DNA of 64,000 nucleotides from Carnegiea gigantea (Eukaryota; Streptophyta; Magnoliopsida; Caryophyllales; Cactaceae): assembly GCA_029747015.1 (NCBI GenBank), contig JAKOGI010000432.1, positions 1-64,000 on the forward strand, written 5' to 3'. Positions within the stretch are counted from its first letter, which is position 1. Each line of letters begins with the position of its first letter. Made by a program: the position numbers and the translations under genes. Below the pieces are notes generated by a model that did no database searches, was not told where the DNA came from, and worked only from the letters and a program-made list of their open reading frames with translations. Shown one piece after another: positions 11,846 to 23,723 of the stretch.

Positions 11846-13291
11846 TAGCGTCTTGGTCAACGGATCTCTTGTTCAGTCTCCTTGATCCTAATACCATACC
11901 AATGTGGCATCCTGCATGATGGAAGCTGGACTTTGATCTCTAAGTTGAACTCTAATCTACCACATGAGCAATATATTTATTATTTTTGTAACTCCAATCA
12001 TACTTTCAAAGTAAATACTATAATAACTATATATTAAGTAGTGTTAATTTATTAAAAGAATAAATGTGGACAACTAGATTAATGGTCAATATAAATGAAC
12101 TAATCATACTCAATAAATTAAAATTCAACAGTAATGGCGGGACAACCTCCTTCTCTATGTCACATGAACGATAAACATGAACGATAAACATAGAAATTGC
12201 AATTGTTGTAAATATTATTCTATGTACTCTGTTTGATAGACCATCATCACACCTCCTTGTTTTTTTTTTTTTTTTGGTTGTCCCTAAGAAAAATCTTTTC
12301 CTACAGAAAATTAAGACTCCTAGAACAGGTGGACTTTGATGAACCACTTTTAATGAAAGGTGGCTGGAAGAAATCATACGGAGAGAAGAATCTTTTCTGG
12401 GATTCTTTTCCCCTCAAAAAAAAAAAAATAAAAATATTGGGGGTATGTCCTTGAGTCTTTCCATAGCAAGACTCTGAGAGAAACCAAATGATTCTTACAA
12501 CACAAAAACTTGTCCCCCCCCCCCCCCCCCCAAAAAAAAAAAAAAAAAGCTCCCAATTGTCTATGATTACCTTCATACTCTATATTATACTTGATTATCA
12601 TTCAACAAAGGTATTTAATTGCTTAGTGGGCAAAACAATTTTAAAACTTTATGTATATTAAAGGTCTAGATATTTTAAAAATTGATTATAAACGCCAGAT
12701 AGGAAATCAATATTTTTCAAATTTGTTCTTTTTTTGGAAAAATGAAATACATTAATTATTAAAAATTGATTAAATGTAGAATATGTTTGTTCATTTCAAC
12801 ACCAAAACATGTAAAATATTGATGCTCATTTCAACACCAAAACATATAAAATATTGTTGCTCATTTCAACACTATACACTATTAGTAATTATTATTTGGA
12901 GTAACACAATCTACATTTCTACTATAAGTAAACTTTCATTGCATAGCTACTATAATATTGAGAAAGAAAATTAAAATATACCACATAGCCCTTTCTCGAT
13001 GCCTAATAAAATAAATCCGTGTTTTTGCACGGTGCCTAATAAAATAAATCTTTAAAAATAATTATTAAAAAGATAAGTCGACAATCACTTGAATAGACTT
13101 AAGATTTTCATGACTTTTTTACCCATATAGTAATAGTCCTGTAGTGTGTCATAATCATGATCGGAAATCAGAATTAGAACTTCCGAACAAATAACTAAAC
13201 GGCGAACAATAAAACAACAAACGACAATTAATAATTTAATATCTCCAATCAATTAAACAAAAAAAGATATTCAAATAGTTAGAGAGAGAAA
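11846..13291. other. AT-rich spacer with homopolymers and short tandem repeats
   Basis: No gene is supported. It contains a (C)n(A)n bipartite homopolymer at about 12513-12549 and a 35-bp tandem repeat at 12788-12872. Around 12995-13055, two copies of TGCCTAATAAAATAAATC flank a small hairpin CCGTG-tttttg-CACGG. Confidence 0.5.
12788..12872. repeat. 35-bp tandem repeat, about 2.5 copies
   Basis: The unit CTCATTTCAACACCAAAACA plus ATGTAAAATATTG-type sequence is repeated head to tail with one or two differences per unit. No function is suggested. Confidence 0.85.
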
Positions 13292-13575
13292 TTACTTTTT
13301 AAGTACATCCTTCAGTTCAAAATGGCATCATTGGCCTCCTGGAGACTCATCACCGATCCAAACACCACCCTTGGATTTCCCGCGTCAATCCGGTCCACGA
13401 TCAAACCGTCATCCACGTCGTCGGTGAAATCCCAATCGTCAACGTCCCAAGCCGACGTCTGAATCGCCAGTTCCACCGTCAAACCACCAGCCTGCTCCAA
13501 GGAATATGACACCATGCCAGCCAAAGCCGGTCGGACCGCCTTCGACACCAAACTCGTCGGAAAATCAGGGGGATG
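13292..13575 (-). pseudogene. Fragment of a small conserved-looking plant protein, frameshifted near its end
   Basis: The minus strand reads LVSKAVRPALAGMVSYSLEQ, then AGGLTVELAIQTSAWDVDDW and DFTDDVDDGLIVDRID, GNPRVVFGS and LQEANDAIL. It has good amino-acid complexity and a base composition (GC-rich, codon-like) unlike the AT-rich surroundings. The frame stops after DAILN. Shifting frame by one base at that point continues LKDVLKK and then a stop at 13292, so a 1-bp deletion probably broke an older C-terminus. No ATG sits cleanly at the front. The family looks like a small acidic plant protein, but I cannot name it. It could be a retrocopy or a lone exon. Confidence 0.45.
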
Positions 13576-13685
13576 AGAATTAAATGGTAAAATTCAGATT
13601 TATGATTGTACCTAAAGAGGAAGAAAATGATAACAATTCTCCCTATTTCTCATCTCCGGCTTCTCTCTCATCCATCTGTCTCTCT

Positions 13686-13716
<31 letters not shown>

Positions 13717-13727
13717 CCTTCAAGCTT

Positions 13728-13935
13728 ATATGTGTGTGTGTGTGTGTGTTGTGTATGTATGTATGATATGGGTGTGTGTGAATGTGTTGGTGTGTATTAT
13801 ATATATATTAATGTGTTGTTGTCGTGTGTGGTGTGTGTGTGTCTATTATATATATATATATATATATTATGTGTGTGTGTGGTGTGTGTAGTGTGTGTGT
13901 GTGTGTGTGTGTGGATGGTGGGTGTGGTGTGGTGT

Positions 13936-13966
<31 letters not shown>

Positions 13967-13984
13967 CAACACACACACATATCT

Positions 13985-14018
<34 letters not shown>

Positions 14019-14051
14019 ATATATATATATATATACACACACTATATAATT

Positions 14052-14087
<36 letters not shown>

Positions 14088-14120
14088 GGGTAGATATGTA
14101 TATATATATAGTATAGATAG

Positions 14121-14166
<46 letters not shown>

Positions 14167-14510
14167 TGTATATATATATATATACATCACACACTACACA
14201 CACGAATGTATGTTATATATATTAATAAATATGTGTGTATATATAAATAAAATATATATATAATATGTGTGTGTGGTGTGGGTGTGTCTATATATATATT
14301 ACATATTATATACAATAATATATATATATATATATTATATATATATATATATATATAATATATAGATATAAAATTAATATATATATGCATATATATATAT
14401 AACACACACACACACACACACACACCATATATTTGCGTGTGTGTGTGTATGTGTGTGTGTGTGTGTGTGTGTATGTGTGTGTGTGTGTGTATGTGTGTGT
14501 GTGATATACT
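13728..14510. repeat. Large compound TG/TA/AC microsatellite
   Basis: Nearly 0.8 kb of alternating (TG)n, (TA)n and (AC)n blocks that switch orientation several times, for example TG to TA to AC at 13895-13965 and AC to TG at 14402-14500. All open frames across it encode only CV, YI or TH dipeptides and are artefacts. Confidence 0.95.
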
Positions 14511-15194
14511 TCATTGATGAAATGTAGCCCCCCCCAAAAAAAGAAAGAAATGTAGAATAAAAGTTTATGATCATATGACATATTTTACATACCGTATGTA
14601 GATACAAATTAATAATTCCAGTTATGATATACTAAGATTGCTAATTAATTCTGATCCGCTCCAAAAAAAATGATAATGAAATATGATTTTCGTTTTTGTT
14701 TTTCCCACTGAAAACCGTCCTCCATATCCACATCTTCCCGATCCTCTCTTCGCGAGAATGTAATTCTAGATGGTTATTGACGATAGATGGGATGACGTGG
14801 GAAAGTAGGAAAATGGGGGGATATCAACTAGTGAATTTTTATAAACTTTAAATTTTAAAATCCAATTAACTTCTAACTATTTTGAATATTTTGACAAAAT
14901 TAATGAAAAGCTTGGATTGAGGGAGGCAAGTATTCTTAGGCTACCATTTATTTTTATACTTATCTTATAAAGATTTATATATAATTATTTTATTATCTGC
15001 GATAATGTTAATAAGATTAACTTTTGCTTTTTATTAAAAACCTTACATCGCTAGAGCATTGACCACAGTATTAATCAATGAAAGAGTATGTGGAGAGAAT
15101 TAGTTCAATCCTTATTGGCAAGTTTTTATAGTAAACATATCTTATTTCACGATTTTTCTCAAGCTGTGGACGAACAGAAATAGGAAAAAAAAAT
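14511..15194. other. Intergenic spacer with a diverged copy of the downstream repeat
   Basis: No gene. Positions 14830-14890 (GTGAATTTTTATAAACTTTA onward) are a diverged copy of the AT-rich half of the 204-bp repeat that follows. Confidence 0.5.
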
Positions 15195-15910
15195 TAAAAA
15201 AATTAAAGAGCGAAAAACCATAGGAGGACAGGGAAACAACTCTTCTATCAGAGTCAGGTTTTGATCCTATGACCTTTCCGGGAAAAAAAATTAAAAAAAT
15301 TGAAGAGCAAAAAAACAAAGGAGGGCAGGGAAGCAACTCTTCTGTCAGAGTCAAGTTTCGATCCTGGAACCTATGAGACTTGTGAATTTTTATGAATTTT
15401 AAAATTTAAAATCAAATTAATTTCTAGCTGTTTTAAAATTTAAAATAATGTGAATATTTGAAGGGGCATGATTCACTGTCGAGTTTAAATCTACGATTGC
15501 TATTTGAAGAGCAAAAAAACAAAGGAGACCAGGGAAGCAATTCTTCTGTCAAAGCCAGGTTTCGATCCTGAGACCTGTGAGACCTGTGAATTTTTATGAA
15601 TTTTAAAATTTAAAATCAAATTAATATCTAACTATTTTAAAATTTAAAATAATGTGAATAATTGAAAGGGTAGGATTCACTGTTGAGTTTAAATCTGCGG
15701 TTGCTATTTAAAGAGCAAAAAAACAAAGGAGGGTAGGGAAGCAACTCTTCTGTCAGAGTCAGGTTTCGATCCTGGGACCTGTGAGACCTGTGAATTTTTA
15801 TGAATTTTAAAATTTAAAATCAAATTAATTTCTAACTATTTTAAAATTTAAAATAATGTGAATAATTGAAAGGTCAGGATTCACTGTCGAATTTAAATCC
15901 ACGGTTGCTA
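15195..15910. repeat. About 204-bp tandem repeat, three copies plus a partial
   Basis: Units begin with AAGAGCAAAAAAACAAAGGA at about 15302, 15506 and 15710, and a shorter variant begins at about 15204. Each unit holds TCTTCTGTCAGAGTCAGG, then TTTCGATCCTGGGACC, then an AT-rich stretch with palindromic ATTTTAAAAT. CAGG-TTTCGAT-CCTG folds like a tRNA T-arm with a 7-nt loop, suggesting the unit derives from a SINE-like sequence. That derivation is inference. Confidence 0.8.
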
Positions 15911-17318
15911 TCTATTGAAACTCCACAAATTACTCTCCATGTAAGATTTCAGAATTCCTCAATTATGAGCACTCTACCTATTTTAGCATTTGTTATGTAA
16001 AGATTTGTTATGTAAAGATTATTTTTGTGAATTGATTTTTATACAAAAAAGGGTATCTTATGCGGAAAAAGAATGAAAAAACCACTCAACTTTTTCTTAA
16101 AGTCTTGAAGACCAATGTAAAAAAAAAAAGTGTTTAAAAAATAAATAATTTAATACTTCATGTAACTGGTGATTACCTAACCTTGTATTGTATTTCATGC
16201 CTGACTAATTAGTTTTTTTAAAAATTTAAAATAATTCCTTATTTTTTAAAAGACGAAAAACAAGGTAGAAAAATATTAGAAGGATAATTGGCAAGACATC
16301 CAAGAACTACTTCTACTATTTCTAGTGTGGATTCTACTTTTACGGGATCTGGGGAGATCCCAATATAGGCAGCTTATCTCTGAAGACATCTCAGTCCACG
16401 TGGAAATCGATTCCAAACAATCCACATAAAAAATAGTTTAGAAAAAATTTTCTAATCTATATCTATTGATAAACAAGAAGTAATAAACACATGTAATATT
16501 TAAGCCAAATAGTCTTGAATACTAAAAAAGAACACATGAGAGATAAGTGTGGTACCTTAATCAACAGGAAGCAAGAGACAAATAGCCCGATCAAAATTAT
16601 ACTACTACTATCAATCCAAAGTACATCAAGAAACACAAAATAAAATAATAGTCCCTACAATACAAACCCGCCCCCTATGCATTCAAAAACCAAGGGAGAC
16701 AGATCAATCAAGGTATCGGTGGTTCGATATTTGTAAATTATTTATTATCAAAAAGAAATTACTTAATGTACAGAAATAATTAACATCCATCAATTAAAAA
16801 AAGGAACATGATAGTATTTTCATCAACAACCTATCCATTAAATAATTGGACTAAAGAATGTAGTAACTTTGCTAACATGTAAATGTAATCTATCAAATTT
16901 AGAATAAAATGACCCTAGAGGCAACTAAGCTACCGCCGCACTCCAGCCTTTTGTTGTCATTGTCCAAGACACTTCTCTTTTAGCTATAAACTAATCTTAA
17001 ACCACATTAAAGACAAACTTCGATGATTATTTGCAATTAATATTCTCTAGAAACTTTTAACTTCTAAAACGTTTTACGTATTTTTTATATTGAATAAAAA
17101 ATTGAGTGATTTTTGCAAGTGTTGGGACTTGTATCGAGCATCCCTTGATTGAGAGGCAACCTTAGGGCCATTGGAGCTGAGCTCTTTATCCCCATGAGTT
17201 CGCTATTTGATGATGTTGAATTGTTTTCATTTTTGCATGTGTAGGAGTTTGCATGAAATTGAAAGATAATATTTTCATCTACATGTCATATAGCTACCTG
17301 GATACAAAGTTTGTAAGG
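15911..17318. other. AT-rich intergenic spacer
   Basis: No gene, RNA or repeat boundary could be supported in this stretch. Confidence 0.5.
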
Positions 17319-18513
17319 CTTGTTCTCAGTGACGGAGGCACCGTGGTGTCAGTGGTATCAACTGACATCCCTACCACCAAAAAAAAAAAAAAAAGCTTTT
17401 GGGAATTTTTCTTAAAAGAAATTCGTATACATATAATATGTCTTAGAGGGGAATGTAGGAAACTCCTGTCGGTGGAATGGTTTGGGCGTGGAAACAAGCA
17501 TCTTTTCTCTTTTGGGGGTTACGTGTTCAAATCTTCCCAGCGTGCAAACTTCAAAGGTTTTTTTTTTACCCCTTTAAAGACAAGTGTGCCTTAGCCAGTT
17601 GGCCGGGTTTGCCCATTCTTTTCGAGAACAGTATGGGTATTAATTTGCAAATAAGTAACGTCATAGCATTGTAGCGATTTAGATTTAATTAAGTTTATTT
17701 TTTTAAATAATTTCATAGAACTAACAATAGCAAATTTTGTTATATCAAAGTCTGCATTTGTACTCCTATTACACGAACTTGCATAATTACTTAGTGTGTT
17801 ATATATAATGTTGATAAACTTAAGAACATTATTTTCTATTAGAAACCAACCAACTTAATTTTCATAACTAGTACCCGAAACTAACAACACTCATAAATTT
17901 TAAAAATATTTCTTCTAGAAACAAATGCAATGTCCCAATTTAACCCTTATAACTTAGTCTCAAAATTCAATCTCTAAATGGAAGGCAAAATATTATAGTC
18001 TCAAAATTCAATCTCTAAATGAAAGGCATAATATTATTTTCATCTAAATATAAGAATATAATTTTTGGTTTAATATCTATTATATTAGACATTATGAATT
18101 TGATGTGTATATCTATAACATTAGAACTAGTGTTATTAATTTGGTACCATCGTGGGTATATGAGTATGTGTATTATTTAGTGAAAATTTTGAAAAACTGT
18201 ACTGACTAAATTTGCATGTAATCAATTGTTATTGAATGAACATAAGGGATAATCTAAGGCCGTACTCTCATGACGAACTAATATAAATATCAAGTTATAG
18301 CATGGAATCACAATTGTATACCCTTTAATTATGATAAAAAATATTATTGTATTACTTATTGTTGCAGAAAATTTGAATCTAACTAATCTTTTTTTTTGTT
18401 ATTTCAGTTGCTAATATTGAAATTAATATCTAACAATAATAAACAAAATTTATTATGTGCACATTCTTTCGATACCTCTCCCTTAAAATTTTGACTTCGC
18501 CATCGCTTGTTCT
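17319..18513. mobile_element. Non-autonomous hAT-type transposon with 8-bp target duplication
   Basis: An identical 8-bp sequence CTTGTTCT flanks the element at 17319-17326 and 18506-18513. The left end starts CAGTGACGGAGGC and the reverse complement of the right end starts CGATGGCGAAGTC. They share 8 of 13 positions, and three of the five differences are transitions, consistent with a decayed hAT terminus of the CAGTGGCGGA type. The interior is 1.18 kb with no transposase frame. It includes a tandem duplication at 17957-18037. Confidence 0.75.
17957..18037. repeat. 42-bp tandem duplication
   Basis: TAGTCTCAAAATTCAATCTC, CTAAATG and AAGGCA-AATATTAT occur twice in a row inside the hAT element, with only a couple of differences. 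Confidence 0.8.
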
Positions 18514-19550
18514 GTCATAACCTTACCTTGCGTTCTTCGAGAGTTTTCTCTATTTTACTTATCGTTTTCCCTTAATGAATCATGCTAATTATGTACAATC
18601 GTTTCCAATTTTCTTTACATTACGTTCAATACAATTAAAATACATCAAATGAGAGGTGAAATTGAACCTAAGATCTAATCTACCGAGGGTCTTAATTTTA
18701 ACGATTAAATCAGGTCATCATGGCAATGATCTTTTTCTAACCTTAAATATTGAATTGTGTGATATGATTATTTTCTATGATTCCATTTGTGAACTCAACC
18801 AATCTTTTCAGTGCCAAAAGAAGAAAAAGGTCAAGGTTGAATTTATTTGGAGGAAAATCAAGTAAATTTTAAAAAAAAATTTGAATTTCAATCTTGCATT
18901 AGTTTTAGCACATATGTCAATCCAATATATATCTATGTTAAATAAAATTTCAAAGCCATACCAAAAAATTGTGAAATTATGTTAACAATTTGTGAATTGT
19001 AAATTATGATACCTACACGAATTTAAATTTTTTTAGGAGGCTATCAAAATTTTCATACTTTAAAAACATTATAATTTCAAAAAAATATTTTCAAACAAAT
19101 TCCAACACACCAAGTAAATTTTGTATTCAAGAAAAGGGATTGGTCTTGCACTTCCACTTACCCGACCCCAACTTTTTGGGCTAGTAACAAAATGGTGGGC
19201 TCCTGGTTGACTAAAGCAAACAATACATGGGACATCTTCGGCATGTAACTGGTTTCAATTCGTGCGTTTATCTCGGTTCCCACTTTACTGCTAAAGCGCC
19301 TTGCTCTCACATAAGTTACAATGGCATCAAGGAATTGCCAAACCAGAATCTTGTTTATATGCTTCATAAATTATATGTTTTAGTTTAACCGCTAAAAATG
19401 TTTTAAAATGTATTATTAAAAATTAAATTTCACTTATGTACACCTTCATGTTTCTACGTGCACCCAAAGAAAAGGGATTGATCTTACAAATAAAACCATC
19501 AAAAATTATCATATCACATAATCTAATATTTAAAGTTAAAAAATTATTAT
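18514..19550. other. Spacer with a third tRNA-like SINE head
   Basis: Mostly AT-rich without genes. On the minus strand, about 18735-18650 matches the SINE-head family described at 19551-19752, with the B-box-like segment TTAGGTTCAATTTC. The minus-strand frame at 19158-19367 has no recognisable domain. Confidence 0.45.
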
Positions 19551-19752
19551 CAATGAGATTTTAGTATAGTGGTTATATTTGAGACAATAGATATATTAGT
19601 TCTTAGGTTCAATTTTTCCTTCCCCTATTGTTTTTAATTGAACTGTAATGGTGTACAATACAACTATAACAGAACAAGGGATAGGAGAATTGAACTTATG
19701 ACTTAATGTATCCAAGACTCTAGTCTTAACCACTAGACTAAGATCTCATTGG
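19551..19752. repeat. Inverted pair of tRNA-like SINE heads (fold-back)
   Basis: The left arm reads CAATGAGATTTTAGTATAGT then GGTTATATTTGAGAC and TTAGGTTCAATTTTTCC. The right arm, reverse complemented, reads CAATGAGATCTTAGTCTAGT then GGTTAAGACTAGAG and ATAAGTTCAATTCTCC. Each arm has an A-box-like segment (TAGTCTAGTGGTTAAG) and a B-box-like segment (AAGTTCAATTC) at tRNA-like spacing. The whole unit could fold into one long hairpin. Confidence 0.6.
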
Positions 19753-21023
19753 CATTCGTTATTGCTCTTCTGGGTACATATATCTATATGTATATGTATA
19801 CATGCATATATATCTATATATACATGCAAATATATACACACACAAGTACACAGCAATCAAATGAGAAGTGGAAGTTTAGATGACAGATGAGAAGTGTTGA
19901 TCCAAGCAGTTCACTTTTAATCCGAAGAATAGAATTGCATCACATCAACATGAATGTTGTCGCCTCCCCCCCCCCCCCCCCCCAACCACCATCTTTTCAT
20001 CATCCCTGACCTCCACGCCTTACCCAAAAGCTCCTATGCCTAGTCCACAACCACCACCACACCTTGAATGGCGCCATGTTGTTGAACAAGACACATCAGC
20101 AGAAGGCAAATGTCGTGAAGGTCTCGGTGTCCGACGAGTCAAGGTTCCATCCTCTGTTCCTTAATCATTCCTCTAAGTCTCACCACCGCGCCGGCCTCAC
20201 CACCCCAGAAGTTTGTCACTCCACCCCGACAGGGTTGATATGGCCCTCCGACCAAGTTTCATTCGCCGTCAAAAAATTGAGTGGGTTAGTAGTTGTTTGG
20301 ACAAACGAGCAAGAAACCCACCGGAAAAACTTTGGCTGCTATTAAGGGCCATGTCGACCAACAGCAAACTCCGATGATTGGTTGCCATTGCTAGAGGTTC
20401 GGCCACGCGAAAAACAATGGATGCCGAAGAGCTTTGCTACCATACTCGACCCACCTAGTCGTGGAGAAAGGCGGCCACTAAGAGGCTCGTCAGATGACAA
20501 CGCCGAATGGCGTCCGCCGTTAGCTGGTAAGCTTCATGGTGACAGTATAGCTGGGCAATGAATTAGGTTTGGTCTCCTCATTTAATACACTGGTTAATTT
20601 CGTGTCTTTAAAAATGGTTTAAATTTATTCAAAATTAAAAAATTATATATTTGCACACTAAGTGGTTAAATCGTGTCGACTTCAAGTCGAAGTCGGATTG
20701 GTTCGTGTCGGGTTCGTATATCTGTTAATAACTTCTGTTCGGGTTGAATTATCGTGTCAGACATGCATTCCGAACTCGAGGTGGCGGCCATGCTCCACGA
20801 CGACTAGGGTTTTGACAACAGGAACAACAATGGTCAGGCAACAATGACAAAAAATAAAAGTCAGAATTTTCCTTCTTTTAAGTTTCGATAAATCTCTACC
20901 ACTGAATTACAAATCAAGGCCTCAAATATTGACTTCCCACCTCTCATTCTAAGCCCCACTTCTCACCTAATATGTTCTCTCTTTCTCTATAATATACATG
21001 TACAAACATGCACGTATGTATAT
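19753..21023. other. Spacer with a GC-rich, coding-like pocket
   Basis: A run of about 20 C residues lies at 19964-19983. Positions 20040-20560 are clearly richer in GC and CG dinucleotides than their surroundings, with a + strand frame at 20064-20345. The translation has no recognisable domain and no long frame covers the pocket, so I do not call a gene. It may be a captured or decayed gene fragment. Confidence 0.35.
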
Positions 21024-22655
21024 GGAGGAGAGTTCTAATGAGATCACCCCTTAAAATAAGATTTAACCTTATAGTGGGATCCCAGAATGTCAGGCTGTGG
21101 ATCTAGGATCTAGGGCCATGATTAACTAGCTGCTTTTTAGCCCATGTTTGACTTATAATGACTTTCAAAAAAGAAAGAGAAAATAGCATCTGTGAGAGAG
21201 AGCAGTTTTCGAGAGTGGGCTATTTCAATCTGAGTATTTCTCTCTCTACCTTCCTGTCTCTCTGTCTCTTTTCTCACAAATCCCTTGCTGGAGTAGCCTA
21301 CTTGCTGCTCACCGCCGACCACCACGTGAGTCGCCTACTCGTCGCTCGCCACCGACCTCCACGCGAATAAACCATGACCACCACTGTTGTAACCGTCGCA
21401 ATCGACACCGACTACAGTGGCATTCTAATATCTCATTCCCTCTAACACCGCGTCGACCACCAGCAAAGCACCACCGAAGCTATTAACCCCTCTCTACCAC
21501 CTCGTTGACCACCACTGTTGAATCGGACCTGCTAAGCTGGTATTGTATATGTTTAGAGGAATTTGGGTCCAATGTTATCTTTTTCCTATTTTCAATTTTT
21601 TTTCCCTCTTAATTTGGGCTCATTGTGCGTGTTCAGAGGAATTTGCCAAGAAATTATGATCTATTGCTTACTAGATTGTTGACCTTTGGAGTAGAAATTG
21701 TGACTGTTTAGGACATATCAAAATCTAACTAATCAGGATGGTTAGGCAATTCAAAGTTTAGTTCTAGGTTAGTGGGCATTTCAAAGTTTAGGTTAGCAAG
21801 CATTTTGGATTATTGTATTTTAACTTTTTTCATTGAAATTATTTTAATTTAACTTATTTGTTGAAAAAATTGTAGGTGTTGATGGAGTTGGATCAACAAG
21901 AATTGCTGGAGCATCATAAATCCGATAACTTCAACAGTCCAACAAACTAAAAGTAATTAAAGAGTGGGTGTACCAGTATGTGAGGAAGAATTTCAACCAA
22001 AAGAGGGCTTGATATTCGACAATTTGGAATAATATGAGAATTTCTATAAAATTTATGCTCGTCATGTTGATTTAGCGTTCATAAGTAAGAGGAACAAAGA
22101 TGGAGTGGAGAAATATAAGTATTATGTTTGTTTGAAAGAAGGATTGATGGAAAATTCAAAAAATGCTAATCCAAAGCCAAAGAAAAGGCCCAGAAAAGAA
22201 AGTTGCCAACGGAGGGTGTAATGCTTTGGCTGCACTTAAGAGAACCGAAGAAGGAAAATATGTGTTGTTTAGATTCTATGAAGGTCATACACATTTGCTT
22301 GCCACCCTTAAAAAGCATCACAAATTAAAGTCAAACTCAAGAGCTAAAAGCATGCATAGGGCCTTGTTTAAGTCCTACACCCATGCTAATGTTGGCGCTA
22401 CTAGAGCACACCGGTATATGAAAGAGTAAGTAGGTGGATTTGAACATGTCGGATGCCCCAAACAAGTTTTGAAAAATTTCCAAAGAGACTCAAAAGCATA
22501 TATAAACGACTCTAGCGCTCACATCTTTGTTGACAATTGAAAATGAAAAAGGAGGTGAACAAATCATTCTACTACGCATATGAATTTTGGAAAACAAATT
22601 ACGCATTGTATGAAAATGTTGTGCCATTTGATACCACATTTGACACTGACAGATA
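21024..22655 (+). pseudogene. FAR1-related / MULE-type pseudogene
   Basis: The upstream part (21030-21545) resembles a leader with GA/CT tracts and GC-rich sequence. Coding similarity begins at about 21970: VPVCEEEFQPKEGLIFDNLE, a stop, YENFYKIYARHVDLAF and ISKRNKDGVEKYKYYVCLKE, the FAR1 DNA-binding domain. After a frameshift it continues GCNALAALKRTEEGKYVLFR, FYEGHTHLLATLKKHHKLKS, then a degraded linker with stops. The last piece is NKSFYYAYE..NYALYENVVPFDTTFDTDRY, the start of the MULE transposase-like domain with an internal deletion. The frame then dissolves into a microsatellite. FAR1/FRS proteins are transcription factors derived from Mutator-like transposases. This copy is broken, and it could be a gene relic or an old MULE. 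Confidence 0.65.
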
Positions 22656-22765
22656 CATGTATATGTATGTACATATGTATGTATGTTTGTATGTATGTAA
22701 GTGCACGCGCGTGCACACACAGAGAGACACATATATGTATACACACACACACATACATATATATG

Positions 22766-22846
<81 letters not shown>

Positions 22847-23007
22847 GTGTGTATATATATGTGTGTGTGTGTGTGCGCGCGCGCGCGCAGACACACACAC
22901 ACATACACATACACACACATACTCAAAAACACACATATATACACACACGCGCGCACACACACAAACATATATATACACACACACATATACACACTCACAC
23001 ATGTATA
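22640..23007. repeat. Compound microsatellite, CA/TA/TG/CG (left flank of copia element)
   Basis: Blocks of TATG, GTAT, CA, TA, TG and CG dinucleotides, ending in a CA-rich block just before the retrotransposon. Open frames on both strands across it (up to 195 codons) are dipeptide artefacts. Confidence 0.9.
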
Positions 23008-23723
23008 TGTTGGAACAATGGAAAAACAATAGCTGCTGGAAAGACAAGGAGACGATCTGTGTCATGGTATGAACCACTGACCTGAAAGCTTAATTCGCCC
23101 GACTTAGGTGCAAATCGTTATGACGAAGAAGCTCCCCAAGGTTTAACACAGCTCGCTTCGCACTCGTGCACTCGAGGGAGAAGCTTTGGAGTATAGCAAA
23201 TTATATGCCCAGGAAGTAGAGAGGAGAAGAGAGAATTGTTTTCGGTGTGTTGTTCAGCGTTGCAGTAGAGTCATTTTTATAGTAAACTAGGGTAGAGAAA
23301 ACTGTCAACCAAGCCATAAAGAAAGGCGTGAAACGGGGGCAGAAAATCAGGAGAGAATAATGTAACTAAAGAATTAATGGGGAGAGGATCATGGTGATTG
23401 AGGCGGAGATGGAGGAGGACTAGCCGTTAAGATTACGACAACTCATACGCAATTAATCCTCTCGAAAATTCCTCCAAAAAATATATTCCACAGCCCACGC
23501 CGCGCCCAGCCCGGACCGGACGGGCGGGCGGCGGCGGCGCGCGTGCGCGTGTGGCAGCCCAAGCCCCCTCAACCCCCTTAAAACATGGCTTCTAGTTATT
23601 CGACAAGTGTAAGAAAAGTGGGATATATAAATTCTTTAAGCCACTTCCAAAGGTTCCATATGGGACAACAAAAGAGATAGAGAGAGTAAGTAGACACCCT
23701 TTTGGGGTGCCATTACTCCAACA
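23008..23723 (-). repeat. 3' LTR of the copia element
   Basis: 716 bp with TGTTGGA...TCCAACA ends. It differs from the 5' LTR by scattered substitutions and small length changes in the GC-rich block near 23495-23560. The TATA-like sequence corresponding to that of the 5' LTR is weaker here. Confidence 0.95.

Noticed and set aside
20064..20560. Gene in the GC-rich pocket
   Set aside because: Composition is suggestive, but no frame spans it and no family is recognisable. Kept only as a note on the spacer.
22490..23077. Open frames up to 195 codons over the microsatellite
   Set aside because: Made only of dipeptide repeats from TG/TA/CA arrays; the same kind occurs at 13732-14607, 33575-33863, 34260-34721 and 44344-44786. 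None is a gene.
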